Positions 43,554-53,744 are shown, counted from the first letter of the stretch. The stretch: DNA of 64,000 bases from Gemmatimonadota bacterium (GCA_028877215.1 JAPPFJ010000019.1:34581-98580); one strand, 5' to 3'. The notes: a model not told the origin generated them from the sequence alone. Translations and numbers: made by a program.

Positions 43554-44447
43554 TCACTCTGTATCCCGCGAGTCCGCCCGAACCACCCAATCCTCGAACT
43601 CCAGGCTCTCGGACAGATGCCAGGCCGTCAGGTAGAGCGACGCGGTAAACTTCACCGCCACCCGCGCGCGTTCCATACCGAAGGCCACCACCTCGGGAAC
43701 TGGCTTCCACTCGCCCTCACCCGCGGGCGGCAATCGACCCTCCAGGCCATATACGGCGTCCAGGACCGACCTGCTGTTTTCGATCTGCGCGGCAATTCCG
43801 GACATCAGGCTGTCCAATACCACGGGTTGTTGACCAGATGCCAGAGCCCCGGGCGCGGGGTCGATCCGGCGGATCAGATCGTCCACCTTGTAGTGAATGC
43901 CGCTGGGTTGATTGGCGCCGTCCGGACCGGGCCGGCCGTTGAAGTACTTTGTCACGTGCAGCGGCTGGCAGAGGTCCTGGGCGTAATTCGCGACGAAACC
44001 GGCGTACATCAGACACTTTCGTCTGATGTGGCGATTGTCTGGCCAGCGCCTGTGCTCTGCAAAAGCCACTGCCAGCCTCTGCGTCCACTCGGCTACCGAA
44101 TAGGGCAGGAAACCGACCTTGTCCGGGGCGATGCCCTGTTTTGCGCAAAACTCAAGAAACCCGTTGCGATCAGCCGGCAGTGAAGGGTCCTTCAGTCGTT
44201 CAGGATTGAAATAGTGTTCGGGAACTTCGGCGCGGCGCAAAATCGGCGTTCCACGATTCCTCGCCAGGTCGGGGTCCCACACATAGTGTGCGATCGCGTC
44301 TCCTCCGGCGCGAAAGAAGCCCGGCATCCGCTCCGGAAGCGAGGCGACCGCAGCTCTGGTGACGATGCCGTGCCCGCGGACCCACCATCCCTGGACGGCG
44401 TTCGCATTCAGGACGACCAATACCAGTACGACAGCCCATCTCGCCAT
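43554..44447 (-). CDS. Secreted S1/P1 nuclease-like zinc protein
   Basis: 297 residues from ATG 44447, which follows AAGGGGTGTCAG; upstream frame runs into a MITE and was rejected. A signal peptide (MARWAVVLVLVVLNANAVQG) leaves Trp at the mature N-terminus (WWVRGHGIVTRAAV), the hallmark of S1/P1 nuclease and zinc phospholipase C, where Trp1 and a nearby His bind zinc. AQDLCQPLHVTKYFNG and GIHYKVDDLI correspond to the DxHQPLH and LHxxWD motifs; the His of the first is Cys here. Role: extracellular nuclease or phosphodiesterase. Confidence 0.75.
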   Translation of the reverse strand: MARWAVVLVLVVLNANAVQGWWVRGHGIVTRAAVASLPERMPGFFRAGGDAIAHYVWDPDLARNRGTPILRRAEVPEHYFNPERLKDPSLPADRNGFLEFCAKQGIAPDKVGFLPYSVAEWTQRLAVAFAEHRRWPDNRHIRRKCLMYAGFVANYAQDLCQPLHVTKYFNGRPGPDGANQPSGIHYKVDDLIRRIDPAPGALASGQQPVVLDSLMSGIAAQIENSRSVLDAVYGLEGRLPPAGEGEWKPVPEVVAFGMERARVAVKFTASLYLTAWHLSESLEFEDWVVRADSRDTE

Positions 44448-44461
44448 CTGACACCCCTTAC

Positions 44462-44609
44462 CAGTCCGCTGAAAAAGCCCATCCGGTCTACGGCCGGCCC
44501 TTACGGCCGAAATACTGCGTTGCGCGCCCTCGCCGAATCGCTCGATGGGACTCGGTTGCGCGCCTTGTCTTCGGCCTCGCCTGCAGAGCGACTTTATCAA
44601 CGGACTGTT
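44462..44609. mobile_element. MITE-like element, copy 2
   Basis: About 148 bp, same ends as copy 1 (CAGTCCGCTGAAAAAGCCC; TTTATCAACGGACTGTT), with an internal deletion near the right side (the GGCCACAATGGCTC segment is missing). Sits just upstream of the S1/P1-like gene. Confidence 0.7.
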
Positions 44610-44709
44610 ATATGTGCGTCGGCTCTGTTCCGTATGCGGGAAATCTGCGTTTCGGATTCTGACTGCGAAGTTACATTGGCGCATCTTCTTTGTCAACAAC
44701 TGGTTAACA

Positions 44710-44741
44710 GAAGCGGAGGCCTCGTGTGAGACCTCCGCTTC
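44710..44741 (-). terminator. Terminator hairpin after tRNA-Sec
   Basis: 10-bp perfect stem GAAGCGGAGG / CCTCCGCTTC with a 12-nt loop, 7 nt downstream of the tRNA 3' end; no strong T-run, so termination is inferred. Confidence 0.6.
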
Positions 44742-44747
44742 CGATTA

Positions 44748-44845
44748 TGGCGGGAATGTGTGGGAATCGAACCCACCCAGCGTGTGATTAGCACGCCGCA
44801 ACGGGTTTGAAGCCCGCGAGGGCCACCAGCGCCCCATCCACTCCC
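44748..44845 (-). tRNA. selC: tRNA-Sec (UCA anticodon)
   Basis: 98 nt including an encoded CCA end. Anticodon arm GCGGG-CTTCAAA-CCCGT with TCA anticodon; long variable arm with GCGTG/CACGC stem; T-arm GTGGG-TTCGATT-CCCAC; discriminator G followed by CCA; long acceptor stem beginning GGGAGTG. These are the distinctive features of bacterial selenocysteine tRNA. It lies 51 nt after selB on the same strand, giving a compact selA-selB-selC cluster. Confidence 0.93.
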
Positions 44846-44896
44846 GCACAAAGAGCGGACTGCCGGCCTTTAACAACCTGTTTCATGAACAGAACA

Positions 44897-46795
44897 CTAT
44901 CCGGCAAGTACCCGGACGTCCCCCTTTCTCAAGGTGACGCCCTTGTTGTCGAAATAGTTCAGCAACGGAACGGCGTATTTGCGGGTAGTGCCCACCAGAT
45001 CGCGGAATGCCGAAACACTCATTTCCCGGTTTCGCTGCAGGAACGAGACAAGACCCTGCTCGATCTCCTCGAGCGTGCGCGGCAAAAACACCAGATTCTC
45101 GTCGAATCTCACGATTTCTCCCATCGCCTGCATGGCTGCCGCGACAGCGTGAACTTCGGCGGTGTCCTTCGCCAGGTGTACGCCAATCTCGTTCAAATCG
45201 GGAGGAGCCGCCCGCGCCGCCCTCAGAAGATCCAGTATTTCCTCTCTGATCCGGCCCTGATCCCCCGAGAACCGGATCCGGTGTTCGGCCAGCCGCAGCA
45301 GGGGACCAACGGATGCCAATACCTTCTCCAAAAGCAGATGGTCAATTGCGTGCTCGAAAAGGCCGGCATTCGGCTTTCCCTCCACCAGCGGGCGGAGTTC
45401 GTTATGTGAAACCCCTGCCTTGAGAGGGTTGGCCTTGTGGTAGGTCGACAACGCTTCGGTTATCCGTGTGAGCAGGGACTGCCACGAGTCCATATGGACG
45501 TATACGGCCTCTCCCGCGTGGCGAAAGCCGAATGCTTTTCGGTCATCCAGCAGATCCTGCAGCCGGTCGTCTGTCTCGGACAAAGACAGCCCCAGCGCCG
45601 CCGCAAGGTCCCGCGCGGGAACGGCCCGGAATCCCGCCGCCCTCAGGCGAAGCCCCAATACCTGGGTCGGATCCTCTATTTCGGACCCGCGCAGCCGTTC
45701 CAGCGTGTCCTCCCGATAGCGGCGATGCTTGACCGGCTGCGCATCCAGCACTACCCCGCCGCCCAGTGTCTGCACGGGCGAATAACGCCGGATCACGAAT
45801 CGGTCGCCCCGGGCGGCCACGCCGCGCCCTTCCAGGCGAAACTGCACGAGCTGAGACTCACCGGGGTGCAATTCGTCAGCTTCGAGGAGAACCACGCGCG
45901 CCAGCACGTCGCGCGGACCGAGGTGCAGATGCACCCGCGCGCGGTTCTTCAGTGACGCCGGCGCATCCTTCAGCAGCCGCAGCCGCGCGTCGAGCATGTA
46001 GGTGGAACTGAAATAACCCTGCTGCGCCAGAAGATCGCCCCGCGCAACCTGATCCACCTCGACATCGGCCAGATTGATCGCCGCCCGGTGGCCGACAAGG
46101 GCGGTTTCCACGTCCCTGCCGTGCACCTGCACGCCGCGCACCCGAACGGCCTGGTCTGCCGGCTGGAGCATCACCACGTCCTTCACCCGTACCTCGCCGG
46201 ACAGTACGGTGCCGGTCACGACCGTTCCGAATCCCCTGACGGAGAACACCCGATCCACCGGCAGACGGAACACACCGCCGTCAGGGCGCGTCTCCACCTT
46301 CCCGATTTCTTCCTCCAGCAGTGTCCGGAGTGTCTCTATCCCCTCGCCGGTCGCGGCGGACACGGGCACGATTGGCGCGCCGTCCAGAAACGTGCCGCTG
46401 AACAGATCGCGCAGGTCCTCCTCCACCAGTTCCGCCCAGTCCGGCTCCACCAGGTCCACCTTGTTCAGCGCCACAACACCACGCCGCACGCCCAGAAAAT
46501 TCAGGATTCCCAGGTGCTCGCGTGTCTGGGGCATGGCCCCGTCATCGGCCGCGACCACAAACAGTGCGAGATCCACCGAGCAGACACCCGTCACCATATT
46601 CTTCACAAACCGTTCGTGACCGGGCACGTCGATGATGGTGACCTGGTCCTTCCAGTATGCGAATCCGATATCGATTGTGACCCCCCGATCCTTCTCCTGG
46701 GGGAGCGTATCCGTATCGATGCCCGTAAGCGCCTTGATCAGCGCGGTTTTGCCGTGATCGATATGACCTGCCGTACCGATGATAACGTGCGACAT
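44897..46795 (-). CDS. selB: Selenocysteine-specific translation elongation factor SelB
   Basis: 632 residues from ATG 46795, placed directly at the GTPase start ([23 protein letters not shown]). G1 GHIDHGKT, switch region [13 protein letters not shown]3 [12 protein letters not shown] and G4 ALNKVDL are intact. Beta-barrel domains follow (about 175-370), then winged-helix repeats at the C-terminus (about 380-632) that bind the SECIS hairpin of selenoprotein mRNA. The start overlaps the selA stop (TGATG). Length is typical. Confidence 0.95.
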   Translation of the reverse strand: MSHVIIGTAGHIDHGKTALIKALTGIDTDTLPQEKDRGVTIDIGFAYWKDQVTIIDVPGHERFVKNMVTGVCSVDLALFVVAADDGAMPQTREHLGILNFLGVRRGVVALNKVDLVEPDWAELVEEDLRDLFSGTFLDGAPIVPVSAATGEGIETLRTLLEEEIGKVETRPDGGVFRLPVDRVFSVRGFGTVVTGTVLSGEVRVKDVVMLQPADQAVRVRGVQVHGRDVETALVGHRAAINLADVEVDQVARGDLLAQQGYFSSTYMLDARLRLLKDAPASLKNRARVHLHLGPRDVLARVVLLEADELHPGESQLVQFRLEGRGVAARGDRFVIRRYSPVQTLGGGVVLDAQPVKHRRYREDTLERLRGSEIEDPTQVLGLRLRAAGFRAVPARDLAAALGLSLSETDDRLQDLLDDRKAFGFRHAGEAVYVHMDSWQSLLTRITEALSTYHKANPLKAGVSHNELRPLVEGKPNAGLFEHAIDHLLLEKVLASVGPLLRLAEHRIRFSGDQGRIREEILDLLRAARAAPPDLNEIGVHLAKDTAEVHAVAAAMQAMGEIVRFDENLVFLPRTLEEIEQGLVSFLQRNREMSVSAFRDLVGTTRKYAVPLLNYFDNKGVTLRKGDVRVLAG

Positions 46796-48276
46796 CAGGC
46801 TGACTCCACACAGATCCCCGCCGCCCCGCACAGCGCGGCCTCTACGATGCGCATCTCACCGGCCGCCACCGTTCGCAGATCCAGAAACAGTCGATCGTCC
46901 CGCACGTATCCGATAACCGGCGGATCGTTCGACCGCAAACGGGCCGCCAGTTCGGTTATGGAACCACCGACGAATGACACACGTAACGCGACGCTGGCGA
47001 TTTCCTCTAGCGGCATGGCGCCGCTTCCTGTCTGAGCGACCGAATCCACCAATTCAACCCGCAACCCGTTGTCGGGCAGCTGACTCAGCCGAGACAGACT
47101 CCGCCGACCTCGCCGCTTCAGCGTTTTGACAGGCTCGGTCAGCATCGCGAGCGTTGGATGCGTCCGCAACAGTTCCCCCCGGTTCAGGAAAAGTCTCAAC
47201 GTTGCCGCCAGTGCGGCGTACGTCAGCTTCCCGCACCTCAGCGCCCGCATGAGCGGGTTCCGACGGATCCTCTGAATGGCGTCTCTCCTCCCGACCAAAA
47301 TACCCGCCTGAGGGCCGCCCAGCACCTTGTCTGCGCTGAATGTAACCACGTCGGCGCCGGCCGCAACGCTGTCAGCAACCAGGGGTTCGTGAGGCAGACC
47401 GAACTCGCGCATGTCCACCAGCGCGCCGCCGCCCAGGTCGTGGACCACGGCCACGCCGCGCCGATTGCCCAGCGCAACCAGGTCCGCGAGTGAAACCGCG
47501 GCCGTAAAGCCCATCACCTTGTAATTGCTCGGGTGTACCGCCAGCATCAGACCGGCACGGTCGGTCAGCGCCGCCTCGAAGTCTTGCAGGTGCGTCCGGT
47601 TGGTCGTACCGACCTCAACCATCACTGCGCCGCTGCGCGCCATGATTTCCGGGATGCGAAAGGACCCTCCGATTTCGATCAGTTCGCCTCGTGAGACCAG
47701 CGCTTCTTTGCCCAGACACAGCGTATTCAGGGACAACAATACAGCCGCCGCGTTGTTGTTGACCACGGCCGCCGCTTCCGCGCCCGTCAGCACGCACAGC
47801 AGTTCTTCGACCAGGGCCGTCCGGGACCCGCGACGGCCCGTTTCAAGGTCCACTTCAAGATTGCTGTACCCCGCGGCAGCTCCCGCGACGGCCCGGGCGG
47901 CCGCATCCGGCAGCGGCGCGCGTCCGAGGTTTGTATGCAGCACGATTCCCGTGGCGTTGACGACCCGCTTGAGACCGGGAACGGTAATGCGCTCGAAACG
48001 CCGGCAGACCTCGCGAACCACCCATGGCACCAGAATCTCCCGGGACTCGCCGATCGCCTCACCTTCAAGCACGGCCTCCCGGGCCGCGTCGATTCCCTCG
48101 CGCACGAAACGCACGACCCGCGGCTGATCGCAGCGCTCGCACAACGCCCGCACCTCTGGTTCGGCCATGACCGAGTCAACCGAAGGAATGACCGAAAGGT
48201 TGGCCTGTGTCACCACGTTGCTCCCGATTCTCGTGTCCTGACCCGAAAATTCCTCACCATTCCACCGACGATTCAT
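46795..48276 (-). CDS. selA: L-seryl-tRNA(Sec) selenium transferase
   Basis: 493 residues from ATG 48276. PLP enzyme converting seryl-tRNA(Sec) to selenocysteyl-tRNA(Sec) with selenophosphate. Visible: NATGIVLHTNLGRAPL (about 108-123), NNNAAAVLLSLN (about 171-182), and the PLP lysine in VVTFSADKVLGGPQAG (about residue 315). A GTG at 48216 has a better placed GGGAG site and would give a protein of about 473 residues, closer to the usual size; both starts are kept open. First gene of selA-selB-selC. No selD is in the window. Confidence 0.95.
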   Translation of the reverse strand: MNRRWNGEEFSGQDTRIGSNVVTQANLSVIPSVDSVMAEPEVRALCERCDQPRVVRFVREGIDAAREAVLEGEAIGESREILVPWVVREVCRRFERITVPGLKRVVNATGIVLHTNLGRAPLPDAAARAVAGAAAGYSNLEVDLETGRRGSRTALVEELLCVLTGAEAAAVVNNNAAAVLLSLNTLCLGKEALVSRGELIEIGGSFRIPEIMARSGAVMVEVGTTNRTHLQDFEAALTDRAGLMLAVHPSNYKVMGFTAAVSLADLVALGNRRGVAVVHDLGGGALVDMREFGLPHEPLVADSVAAGADVVTFSADKVLGGPQAGILVGRRDAIQRIRRNPLMRALRCGKLTYAALAATLRLFLNRGELLRTHPTLAMLTEPVKTLKRRGRRSLSRLSQLPDNGLRVELVDSVAQTGSGAMPLEEIASVALRVSFVGGSITELAARLRSNDPPVIGYVRDDRLFLDLRTVAAGEMRIVEAALCGAAGICVESA

Positions 48277-48491
48277 CCCGTCTCGCTACGTTCCCCTCGC
48301 TCGACGACCTTACACAGGTCGCCTGCGCTCCGGCGCCGGTTCCTGAGCCTGTCGAAGGATGCGAGCCGGGCGACCCGGCGGTCGAATTCAGGCAACTTAT
48401 TTCCGGGACAGAACACTAGACGCCGTCAGCGATGCACGGTGTAGGGTATTGTGTACCCCGGAACGGGTTCATACCCGCAGGGAGCCCTGCC

Positions 48492-50705
48492 TCAGGGTAC
48501 GATGCTGAACGAAATCTCCTTCGAAGCCTGTTCATCCGCCAGCAGGTCCGTTACGGCCACCCTCACAAGCTGTCCGCCCTCTCGCGTCCCGGTCAGGTCC
48601 AGCTCCACGTACGCCACTTCGTCCGGCCGGTTACCTGCCTGATCGTAGGCGATCACGATCTCCTGGTCCTTTTCCGACAGCCGGAATACCCGGCCCAGTC
48701 CGTGCAGGATTTTCGCAGGCAACGCCCTGTCCCTTTTTGACCGCAACGTATATTCCACTCGATAGCGCGTCTGTCCGAAGGCATCCTGCTTCAGATTATA
48801 TATCTCGAAATAAACGAACGCGTTCTGATGGCTCCGAAACGCCAGCGACGACATCGGGATTACCTTAAGGCCGTTCTTAACGTACTCACCCTCCGTCTCT
48901 TCCGTCGGTTCCGTCGCGAAGGCCAGTTCGATATCGCTGATCAACAGCCCGGATGTTTTGTGATAGTCCTCCAGGACAACCGCCTGCTGATAGACCTGGG
49001 ACTTGCCGGAAACCACGTCCCTTACCTGCAGGGCCATCTGGTACGTACCCGGGGGCAGGTCCACCGGCATCACGCCGGGAATGAACGCACCGTCGGCAAC
49101 CTGCCGGTCAGAGGGAGCCCTGAAGGCCATCTGATCCACCTCACGGTAGACTTCGTTCCACAAGCCGTCGAACAAGGCCACGCCCCGGTCCAGCAGAATG
49201 AGATCCGTCTTCCCATCCACGTTCAACCGCACGACCTCGGATGCAGGCAGCCCGTAGTAGACCTCAAGTCGCGTCCTGGACTCCGGTCCCCTGAAATCCG
49301 CAGGATAGTAGTAGAAATCGATGGGCAGATCGGCAAAGTCGGGCGAATAGCGTGACGGCCGCCTGGCCACGACATTCTGCATGATCACCGCGCCCTGGAA
49401 TTCGGCCAGATGGACACCGATATGCGGCGCGATGCTCAGCGGAAACGGCGCGAAGTCGTAACGCCTGCCCTTGAAAACTTCCGCGAAGGTGATCTCGATT
49501 CCGCCGTCAACCTGCGCGTAAATCCAGTATTCCCATTTGGCATTCGCGGCAACCGGAAAGATTGGCAACCCCGGTGAAATGGCCAGTGCCATCCGGGAAC
49601 GATTCACGAAATCCACGCGCGTTTCCTGTAATTCCCGATTCCGTTCAGCCTGAATATCGTCCCATCTGCTGATGTGATCGGGATTTCCAAGCCGGATGAA
49701 TACCTCGCCACGTTTGTCCCATCCGCCATCCGGCCTGGTATAGTGTTCCAGTGCGTACGCGACACGGCGATAGTGCTCCAACAGACGTTCGTTTTCAGGC
49801 GTGAGAGGAGTTGGGTCGCGCCGGATCCAGTACCGTGCGGCGAGCGCATCTCTCTCCTCGGGCAACGCCGCCTCAAAACGCGCAAGGTCCTCGTCGTCCG
49901 CCACAAGGGATATGTCCTGATATCTACGTTGTTCCGCTTCCGGGAGGAAGGAGAAATAGACCTCGAACAGTTCGTTCGCACGCTCGAAGTCGCGATTCAT
50001 CAGGGCAATGACGGCGAGATCGCGATTGGCCGGAACACGGGCGTCGCCACCGGCCTTCAGCAGTCCTGAGAGCGTGCTGACCGCTTCCTCGCTGTTGCCC
50101 AGCGAAAGCCACAACCTGGCCAGCCGGATTCCCGCGCAGGGGTGTGCCGGATTCACCACCATCTCTTGCTGGTAGACGGAAATCGCCTCGTGGCGCTTGC
50201 CGTCGTCCTCCAGAAGCAGTCCAACCTGGTAATGAGCGTCCGGGTAGCCGGCATCCATTTCGATCAATCTCTCAAATGCCTCCCGCGCCCGGCGTTTCCG
50301 CGTTTCCAGATAGACGCTCGCCAGGTGATACTGGGCCTCGGCCATGCCCGGATCGGCCCTCAGGGCACGCTTGAAATACGTCTCTGCGCGCCTGAATCCC
50401 TGCCTGGATGCCATATAGGCCAGTCCCAACCCGTTGTAACCGGCTGCCCTGGCGCCTTTTTTTACTGCCTTTCTGAATGCGTTTCTGGCCTCCTTCTGAT
50501 TGCCTGCATCCAGGTACGCCTGCCCCATCAGGACGTAATCCCGCGCCGATTCCTCTCCCGTGCCGATCACCCGCTTCAGCGCGGCGACGGCACGTTCCGG
50601 CCGACCCCCCTCAATGTCCGCTTCCGCCCGGACTCGCAGCGAATCAGCCGGCGCCGCCGATACGGATGCAACGATCGTAAGACACAGGGAGACTATCCAC
50701 GTCAT
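48492..50705 (-). CDS. TPR and GWxTD domain protein, exported
   Basis: 737 residues from ATG 50705, with GGAAGG 7 nt upstream and a signal peptide right at the start (MTWIVSLCLTIVASVSAAPA); an upstream ATG at 50732 has no site. Residues about 25-240 are TPR repeats (GLAYMASRQGFRRAETYFKR, ASVYLETRKRRAREAFERL). Residues about 285-430 match the GWxTD domain (RYWIRRDPTPLTPENERLLE, DKRGEVFIRLGNPDHI, WEYWIY). The C-terminal part is beta-rich. GWxTD proteins are frequent in Gemmatimonadota/Latescibacterota-type genomes and of unknown function. Divergent from galU. Confidence 0.82.
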   Translation of the reverse strand: MTWIVSLCLTIVASVSAAPADSLRVRAEADIEGGRPERAVAALKRVIGTGEESARDYVLMGQAYLDAGNQKEARNAFRKAVKKGARAAGYNGLGLAYMASRQGFRRAETYFKRALRADPGMAEAQYHLASVYLETRKRRAREAFERLIEMDAGYPDAHYQVGLLLEDDGKRHEAISVYQQEMVVNPAHPCAGIRLARLWLSLGNSEEAVSTLSGLLKAGGDARVPANRDLAVIALMNRDFERANELFEVYFSFLPEAEQRRYQDISLVADDEDLARFEAALPEERDALAARYWIRRDPTPLTPENERLLEHYRRVAYALEHYTRPDGGWDKRGEVFIRLGNPDHISRWDDIQAERNRELQETRVDFVNRSRMALAISPGLPIFPVAANAKWEYWIYAQVDGGIEITFAEVFKGRRYDFAPFPLSIAPHIGVHLAEFQGAVIMQNVVARRPSRYSPDFADLPIDFYYYPADFRGPESRTRLEVYYGLPASEVVRLNVDGKTDLILLDRGVALFDGLWNEVYREVDQMAFRAPSDRQVADGAFIPGVMPVDLPPGTYQMALQVRDVVSGKSQVYQQAVVLEDYHKTSGLLISDIELAFATEPTEETEGEYVKNGLKVIPMSSLAFRSHQNAFVYFEIYNLKQDAFGQTRYRVEYTLRSKRDRALPAKILHGLGRVFRLSEKDQEIVIAYDQAGNRPDEVAYVELDLTGTREGGQLVRVAVTDLLADEQASKEISFSIVP

Positions 50706-50907
50706 GGTCAAGCCTTCCGCGAAGAGACGCACGGCAAGTCACTGAGAAAATCTATCGAATATACACTCCGCACGCAAAGTATTTCTATGCTTGGCACGCG
50801 TGCGGTGAGCCGGCCCGCAATCCCGTAAATTCAGCATGCTTCGGCATTGACAAGGCGCCAGTGCAGGTTTATCTTTGCGGCCGGTCAATTTCTGTGAAGG
50901 GTCATTT

Positions 50908-51822
50908 ATGCGCGTCCGTAAAGTCGTCATCCCGGTTGCCGGGCTCGGTACCCGATTGTTGCCCACGACAAGAGCCCTGCCGAAAGAGATGCTGCCCGTT
51001 GGCAAATATCCCGCGATACAGCACGTGGTCGAGGAAATGGCCGCCGCGAATCTGACGAAGTGTCTCTTCATTACCTCTCACAGCAAAACCATTATCGAAA
51101 ACCAGTTCGACAACAACGTCGATCTCGCCTCACAGTCTGGCCAGAACCACGGATCCAATGACACGGGTCAACTCGACTACAGCCGGCGCGGCATCGAGTT
51201 CTTTTATACCCGACAGCAGGCGCTCTCCCCCGCGAAGGGACCCCGGGGCACGGGCGCGGCAATACTCGCGGCCGAGAGCTTCGTGGACACGGAGCACTTT
51301 GCGGTCGCCTACGGCGATACGATCATCAACACCAGGCATACGCCAAACTTTCTTGCTCGAATGATCGAATCTCATCTCGAATTCGGGTCCGCGTGTACCG
51401 TGGGCGTCCGTCCGGTCACGTCCGATATGGTCGGACGTTACGGAATCGTCGAACCGGACCCGGCAGACGATCTGAACGCAGACAGCTTCGCCATCCACGA
51501 TCTGATGGAAAAACCCCGTGCAGACGAGGCGCCAAGCCTGATGGCCGTGAGCGCCCGCTATGTGTTCAGTCCCGATATCTTCGATGAAATCCGTGCGCTT
51601 GCGCAGGCCGCGCGCGAAGAAATCGGCGTCACGGACGCCATTCGAGGCCTGATACGGCGGGGAAAATCGGTCAGATGCGTGCGTCTGTTACCGGACGAAA
51701 CAAGATACGACATCGGTAGCCACGCCAGCTACTACAGGGCGTTTATCGACTTTGCCCTTCAGGATCCCGAGTGCGGAGACAGAATTCGGGAGTACCTCGA
51801 AGCCTGCTTAACAGCCCGTTAA
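50908..51822 (+). CDS. galU: UTP-glucose-1-phosphate uridylyltransferase
   Basis: 304 residues from ATG 50908 (AAGGG at 50897). N-terminal VIPVAGLGTRLLPTTRALPK with the GxGTR nucleotide loop and KEMLPVGKYPAIQHVVEE are diagnostic. AYGDTIIN is the metal Asp motif, and RYGIVEPDP and VTDAIRGLI follow in order. Makes UDP-glucose for surface polysaccharides. The last codons (LTAR and stop) lie in the start of a MITE, so the native C-terminus has been replaced by MITE sequence. Confidence 0.93.
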   Translation: MRVRKVVIPVAGLGTRLLPTTRALPKEMLPVGKYPAIQHVVEEMAAANLTKCLFITSHSKTIIENQFDNNVDLASQSGQNHGSNDTGQLDYSRRGIEFFYTRQQALSPAKGPRGTGAAILAAESFVDTEHFAVAYGDTIINTRHTPNFLARMIESHLEFGSACTVGVRPVTSDMVGRYGIVEPDPADDLNADSFAIHDLMEKPRADEAPSLMAVSARYVFSPDIFDEIRALAQAAREEIGVTDAIRGLIRRGKSVRCVRLLPDETRYDIGSHASYYRAFIDFALQDPECGDRIREYLEACLTAR

Positions 51823-51973
51823 AAAAGCCCATCCGGGCTGCGGCCGGCCCTTGCGGTCGAAATACTGCGTTGCGCGCCCTCGCCGAATCGCAGGATGGGA
51901 CTCGGTTGCGCGCCTTGTCTTCGGCCACAATGGCTCGGCCTCGCCTGCAGAGCGACTTTTTCAACGGACTGTT
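51812..51973. mobile_element. MITE-like element, copy 3
   Basis: About 162 bp with ends CAGCCCGTTAAAAAAGCCC and TTTTTCAACGGACTGTT; same interior as copy 1. Supplies the galU stop codon. Confidence 0.72.
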
Positions 51974-52214
51974 GAAGTGCGCTGGCAAGACCCCCGATAC
52001 GGGTGAGGTTCGCGGACAATAGCACGCCACCCAAAAAGAAGCCCTTCGGAGCTCAGAAATCCGAAGGGTTTTGCCAAATGCAGTATTTGTTGGATTCGGC
52101 GAAAGGAAACGGGAGCCTCGCCTGCCGGGTGACCGGCCAATTGACCCAGCAACGACGGCGCCACGGGTTCCGGCTTCTCTTCCCGTACGCTCCTCCTCTC
52201 CCAGGAATGCCCGT
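51974..52214. other. Intergenic region between MITE and hypothetical gene
   Basis: Holds the bidirectional terminator at 52042-52072; nothing else recognisable. Confidence 0.5.
52042..52072. terminator. Bidirectional terminator hairpin
   Basis: CCCTTCGGA / TCCGAAGGG, 9-bp perfect stem, 9-nt loop, flanked by an A-run on the left and TTTT on the right, so it can serve galU (+) and the hypothetical gene (-). Confidence 0.75.
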
Positions 52215-52670
52215 TCAACGCCTCTGATCATCGTCGGTCACGAGTTTCTCGCCGTCGAAGATCAACTTGCCCTTTTCGTAGATGCAACCGGTCTCCTCGA
52301 CCAGTTCGTATTTCATCAACTGACCATGCGACATATGATTGAAGACTTCTTTAGGGTCTTTGTATTTTGCAATCAGTTTTTCGATTGGACCCTCGAACTG
52401 GATGGACCTGCGAACGGGTCGCTCTTTTTCGCGACGTTCCCGCTCCTCCCTGGTGAGGATAGGCAGCCGCTCAGCCGCGGGTCCGAGCCGGCTGGTATAC
52501 TCCTGCCGCTGTCGAAACCGGTCGTGGCGCTTCTCAAGTTCCGACTTGTCCCCTACGTTGTCGTAATATTCCGATACCTCGTCCGCCTTCTGCCTGAATC
52601 GCTCCTGTTCCTGGTCCTTCAGTTCATCGTTTCCCATCTTTCGCATAATATCCTTGACCGACTTGCTCAT
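52215..52670 (-). CDS. Highly charged hypothetical protein
   Basis: 151 residues, not recognised. Rich in Arg, Lys, Glu and Asp, with long predicted helices (MRKMGNDELKDQEQERFRQK; RFRQRQEY; REERERREKERP) and little hydrophobic core; no signal peptide or membrane segment. The C-terminal third (IEKLIAKYKDPKEVFNHMSH) looks like a small folded helical unit. Start ATG 52670 follows GGAGG with about 8 nt spacing, supporting a real gene. It could be a coiled-coil adaptor or RNA-associated protein; nothing in the context decides. Confidence 0.65.
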   Translation of the reverse strand: MSKSVKDIMRKMGNDELKDQEQERFRQKADEVSEYYDNVGDKSELEKRHDRFRQRQEYTSRLGPAAERLPILTREERERREKERPVRRSIQFEGPIEKLIAKYKDPKEVFNHMSHGQLMKYELVEETGCIYEKGKLIFDGEKLVTDDDQRR

Positions 52671-52937
52671 TCATACGCCTCCAGGTCATTGGGACATCGG
52701 GTCACGCAGACGCATTAGTCGCGGTGCGGCGATATTTTTCGGCTCGGCTCCACGACAAAAAACATACATCGCGGCCTCGCATTTGTCAACGGCAAATTTC
52801 GAGTTTTCGCGCCGCCGCGTTCCCGAAAGGCGTTGACTCCCGAAGGCCTCCGACGTAGTTTGTCGTCGGTGAAAAAGGGGCCCGCGACCGCCACTATTCC
52901 GCGCGTGGACTTGCACCCGCTTTATCAAGGATCCCGG

Positions 52938-53744
52938 ATGTCCGAACTCGATCGTCTCGTCAAGCTGATGGCCCGGTTGCGCGGCCCCGACGGATGTCCC
53001 TGGGACCGGGAGCAGACGCACCAGAGCCTCAAACCTTATCTGATTGAAGAGACCTACGAGACCCTGGACGCCATCGACAGGGAAGACGACGATGGCCTGC
53101 GGGACGAACTGGGCGATGTACTCCTTCAGATCGTCTTTCACGCGCAGCTTGCCCGGGAGGAATCCCGGTTCACGCTGGAAGACGTGGCGGCGGCCACGTC
53201 CGAAAAGCTCATTCGCAGGCACCCGCACGTATTCGGGAGCGCCACCGCAAATACCCCCGGTCAGGTGGTTGAAAACTGGGAAGCCATCAAATCGAGGGAA
53301 AGGCGGGAAAAGGGCCTGAGCCCATCCATCCTCGACGGCATTCCAGGGCAGCTCCCCTCACTGCTCAAGGCACGACGCGTTCAGGAGCGGGCGGCCCGTT
53401 CCGGCTTCGACTGGGAAGATTCGGGCGAGGTTGAAGACAAGGTACGCGAGGAAGTGGACGAGTTCCTCGAAGCGTGGCGGGACGCGGACAACAGGGGTGT
53501 AGAAGAAGAATTCGGCGACCTCCTGTTCTCTCTGGTCAACCTCGCCAGGTTTCTAAAGGTCTGCCCTGAAGAATCGCTTCGGAAGACCGTCGGGAAATTC
53601 GAGTACCGCTTCCGTTATATCGAGCAGGAGCTTGGAAGGCAGGGCAAGAACCCGCAAAACGCCAGCATGGAAGAAATGGACCGGCTGTGGGAGGCATCCA
53701 AGAAACAGCAGTCGAAAAATGCGTCCGCCGATCGCGATTCATGA
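52938..53744 (+). CDS. mazG: Nucleoside triphosphate pyrophosphohydrolase MazG
   Basis: 268 residues from ATG 52938 (AAGGAT upstream), close to the E. coli length. Two MazG modules: residues about 1-110 with GCPWDREQTHQSLKPYLIEE, the paired-Glu helix EETYETLDAI and ELGDVLLQIVFHA, and about 150-268 with EEVDEFLEAW and EEEFGDLLFSLVNLARF. These acidic helices bind Mg and NTPs. Hydrolyses NTPs to NMP and pyrophosphate, housekeeping and stress function. The stop codon touches a solitary MITE end. Confidence 0.93.
   Translation: MSELDRLVKLMARLRGPDGCPWDREQTHQSLKPYLIEETYETLDAIDREDDDGLRDELGDVLLQIVFHAQLAREESRFTLEDVAAATSEKLIRRHPHVFGSATANTPGQVVENWEAIKSRERREKGLSPSILDGIPGQLPSLLKARRVQERAARSGFDWEDSGEVEDKVREEVDEFLEAWRDADNRGVEEEFGDLLFSLVNLARFLKVCPEESLRKTVGKFEYRFRYIEQELGRQGKNPQNASMEEMDRLWEASKKQQSKNASADRDS

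Noticed and set aside
42213..44183. 656-residue open frame on the + strand opposite the sulfatase-fold and S1/P1-like genes
   Set aside because: The - strand genes have clear family motifs, signal peptide and ribosome sites; the + frame is an antisense by-product of high GC codon usage.
48277..48491. Possible small gene between selA and the GWxTD gene
   Set aside because: Short frames without a start site; contains GAGCCTGTCGAAGGATG, a type of dispersed intergenic sequence, and nothing coding.
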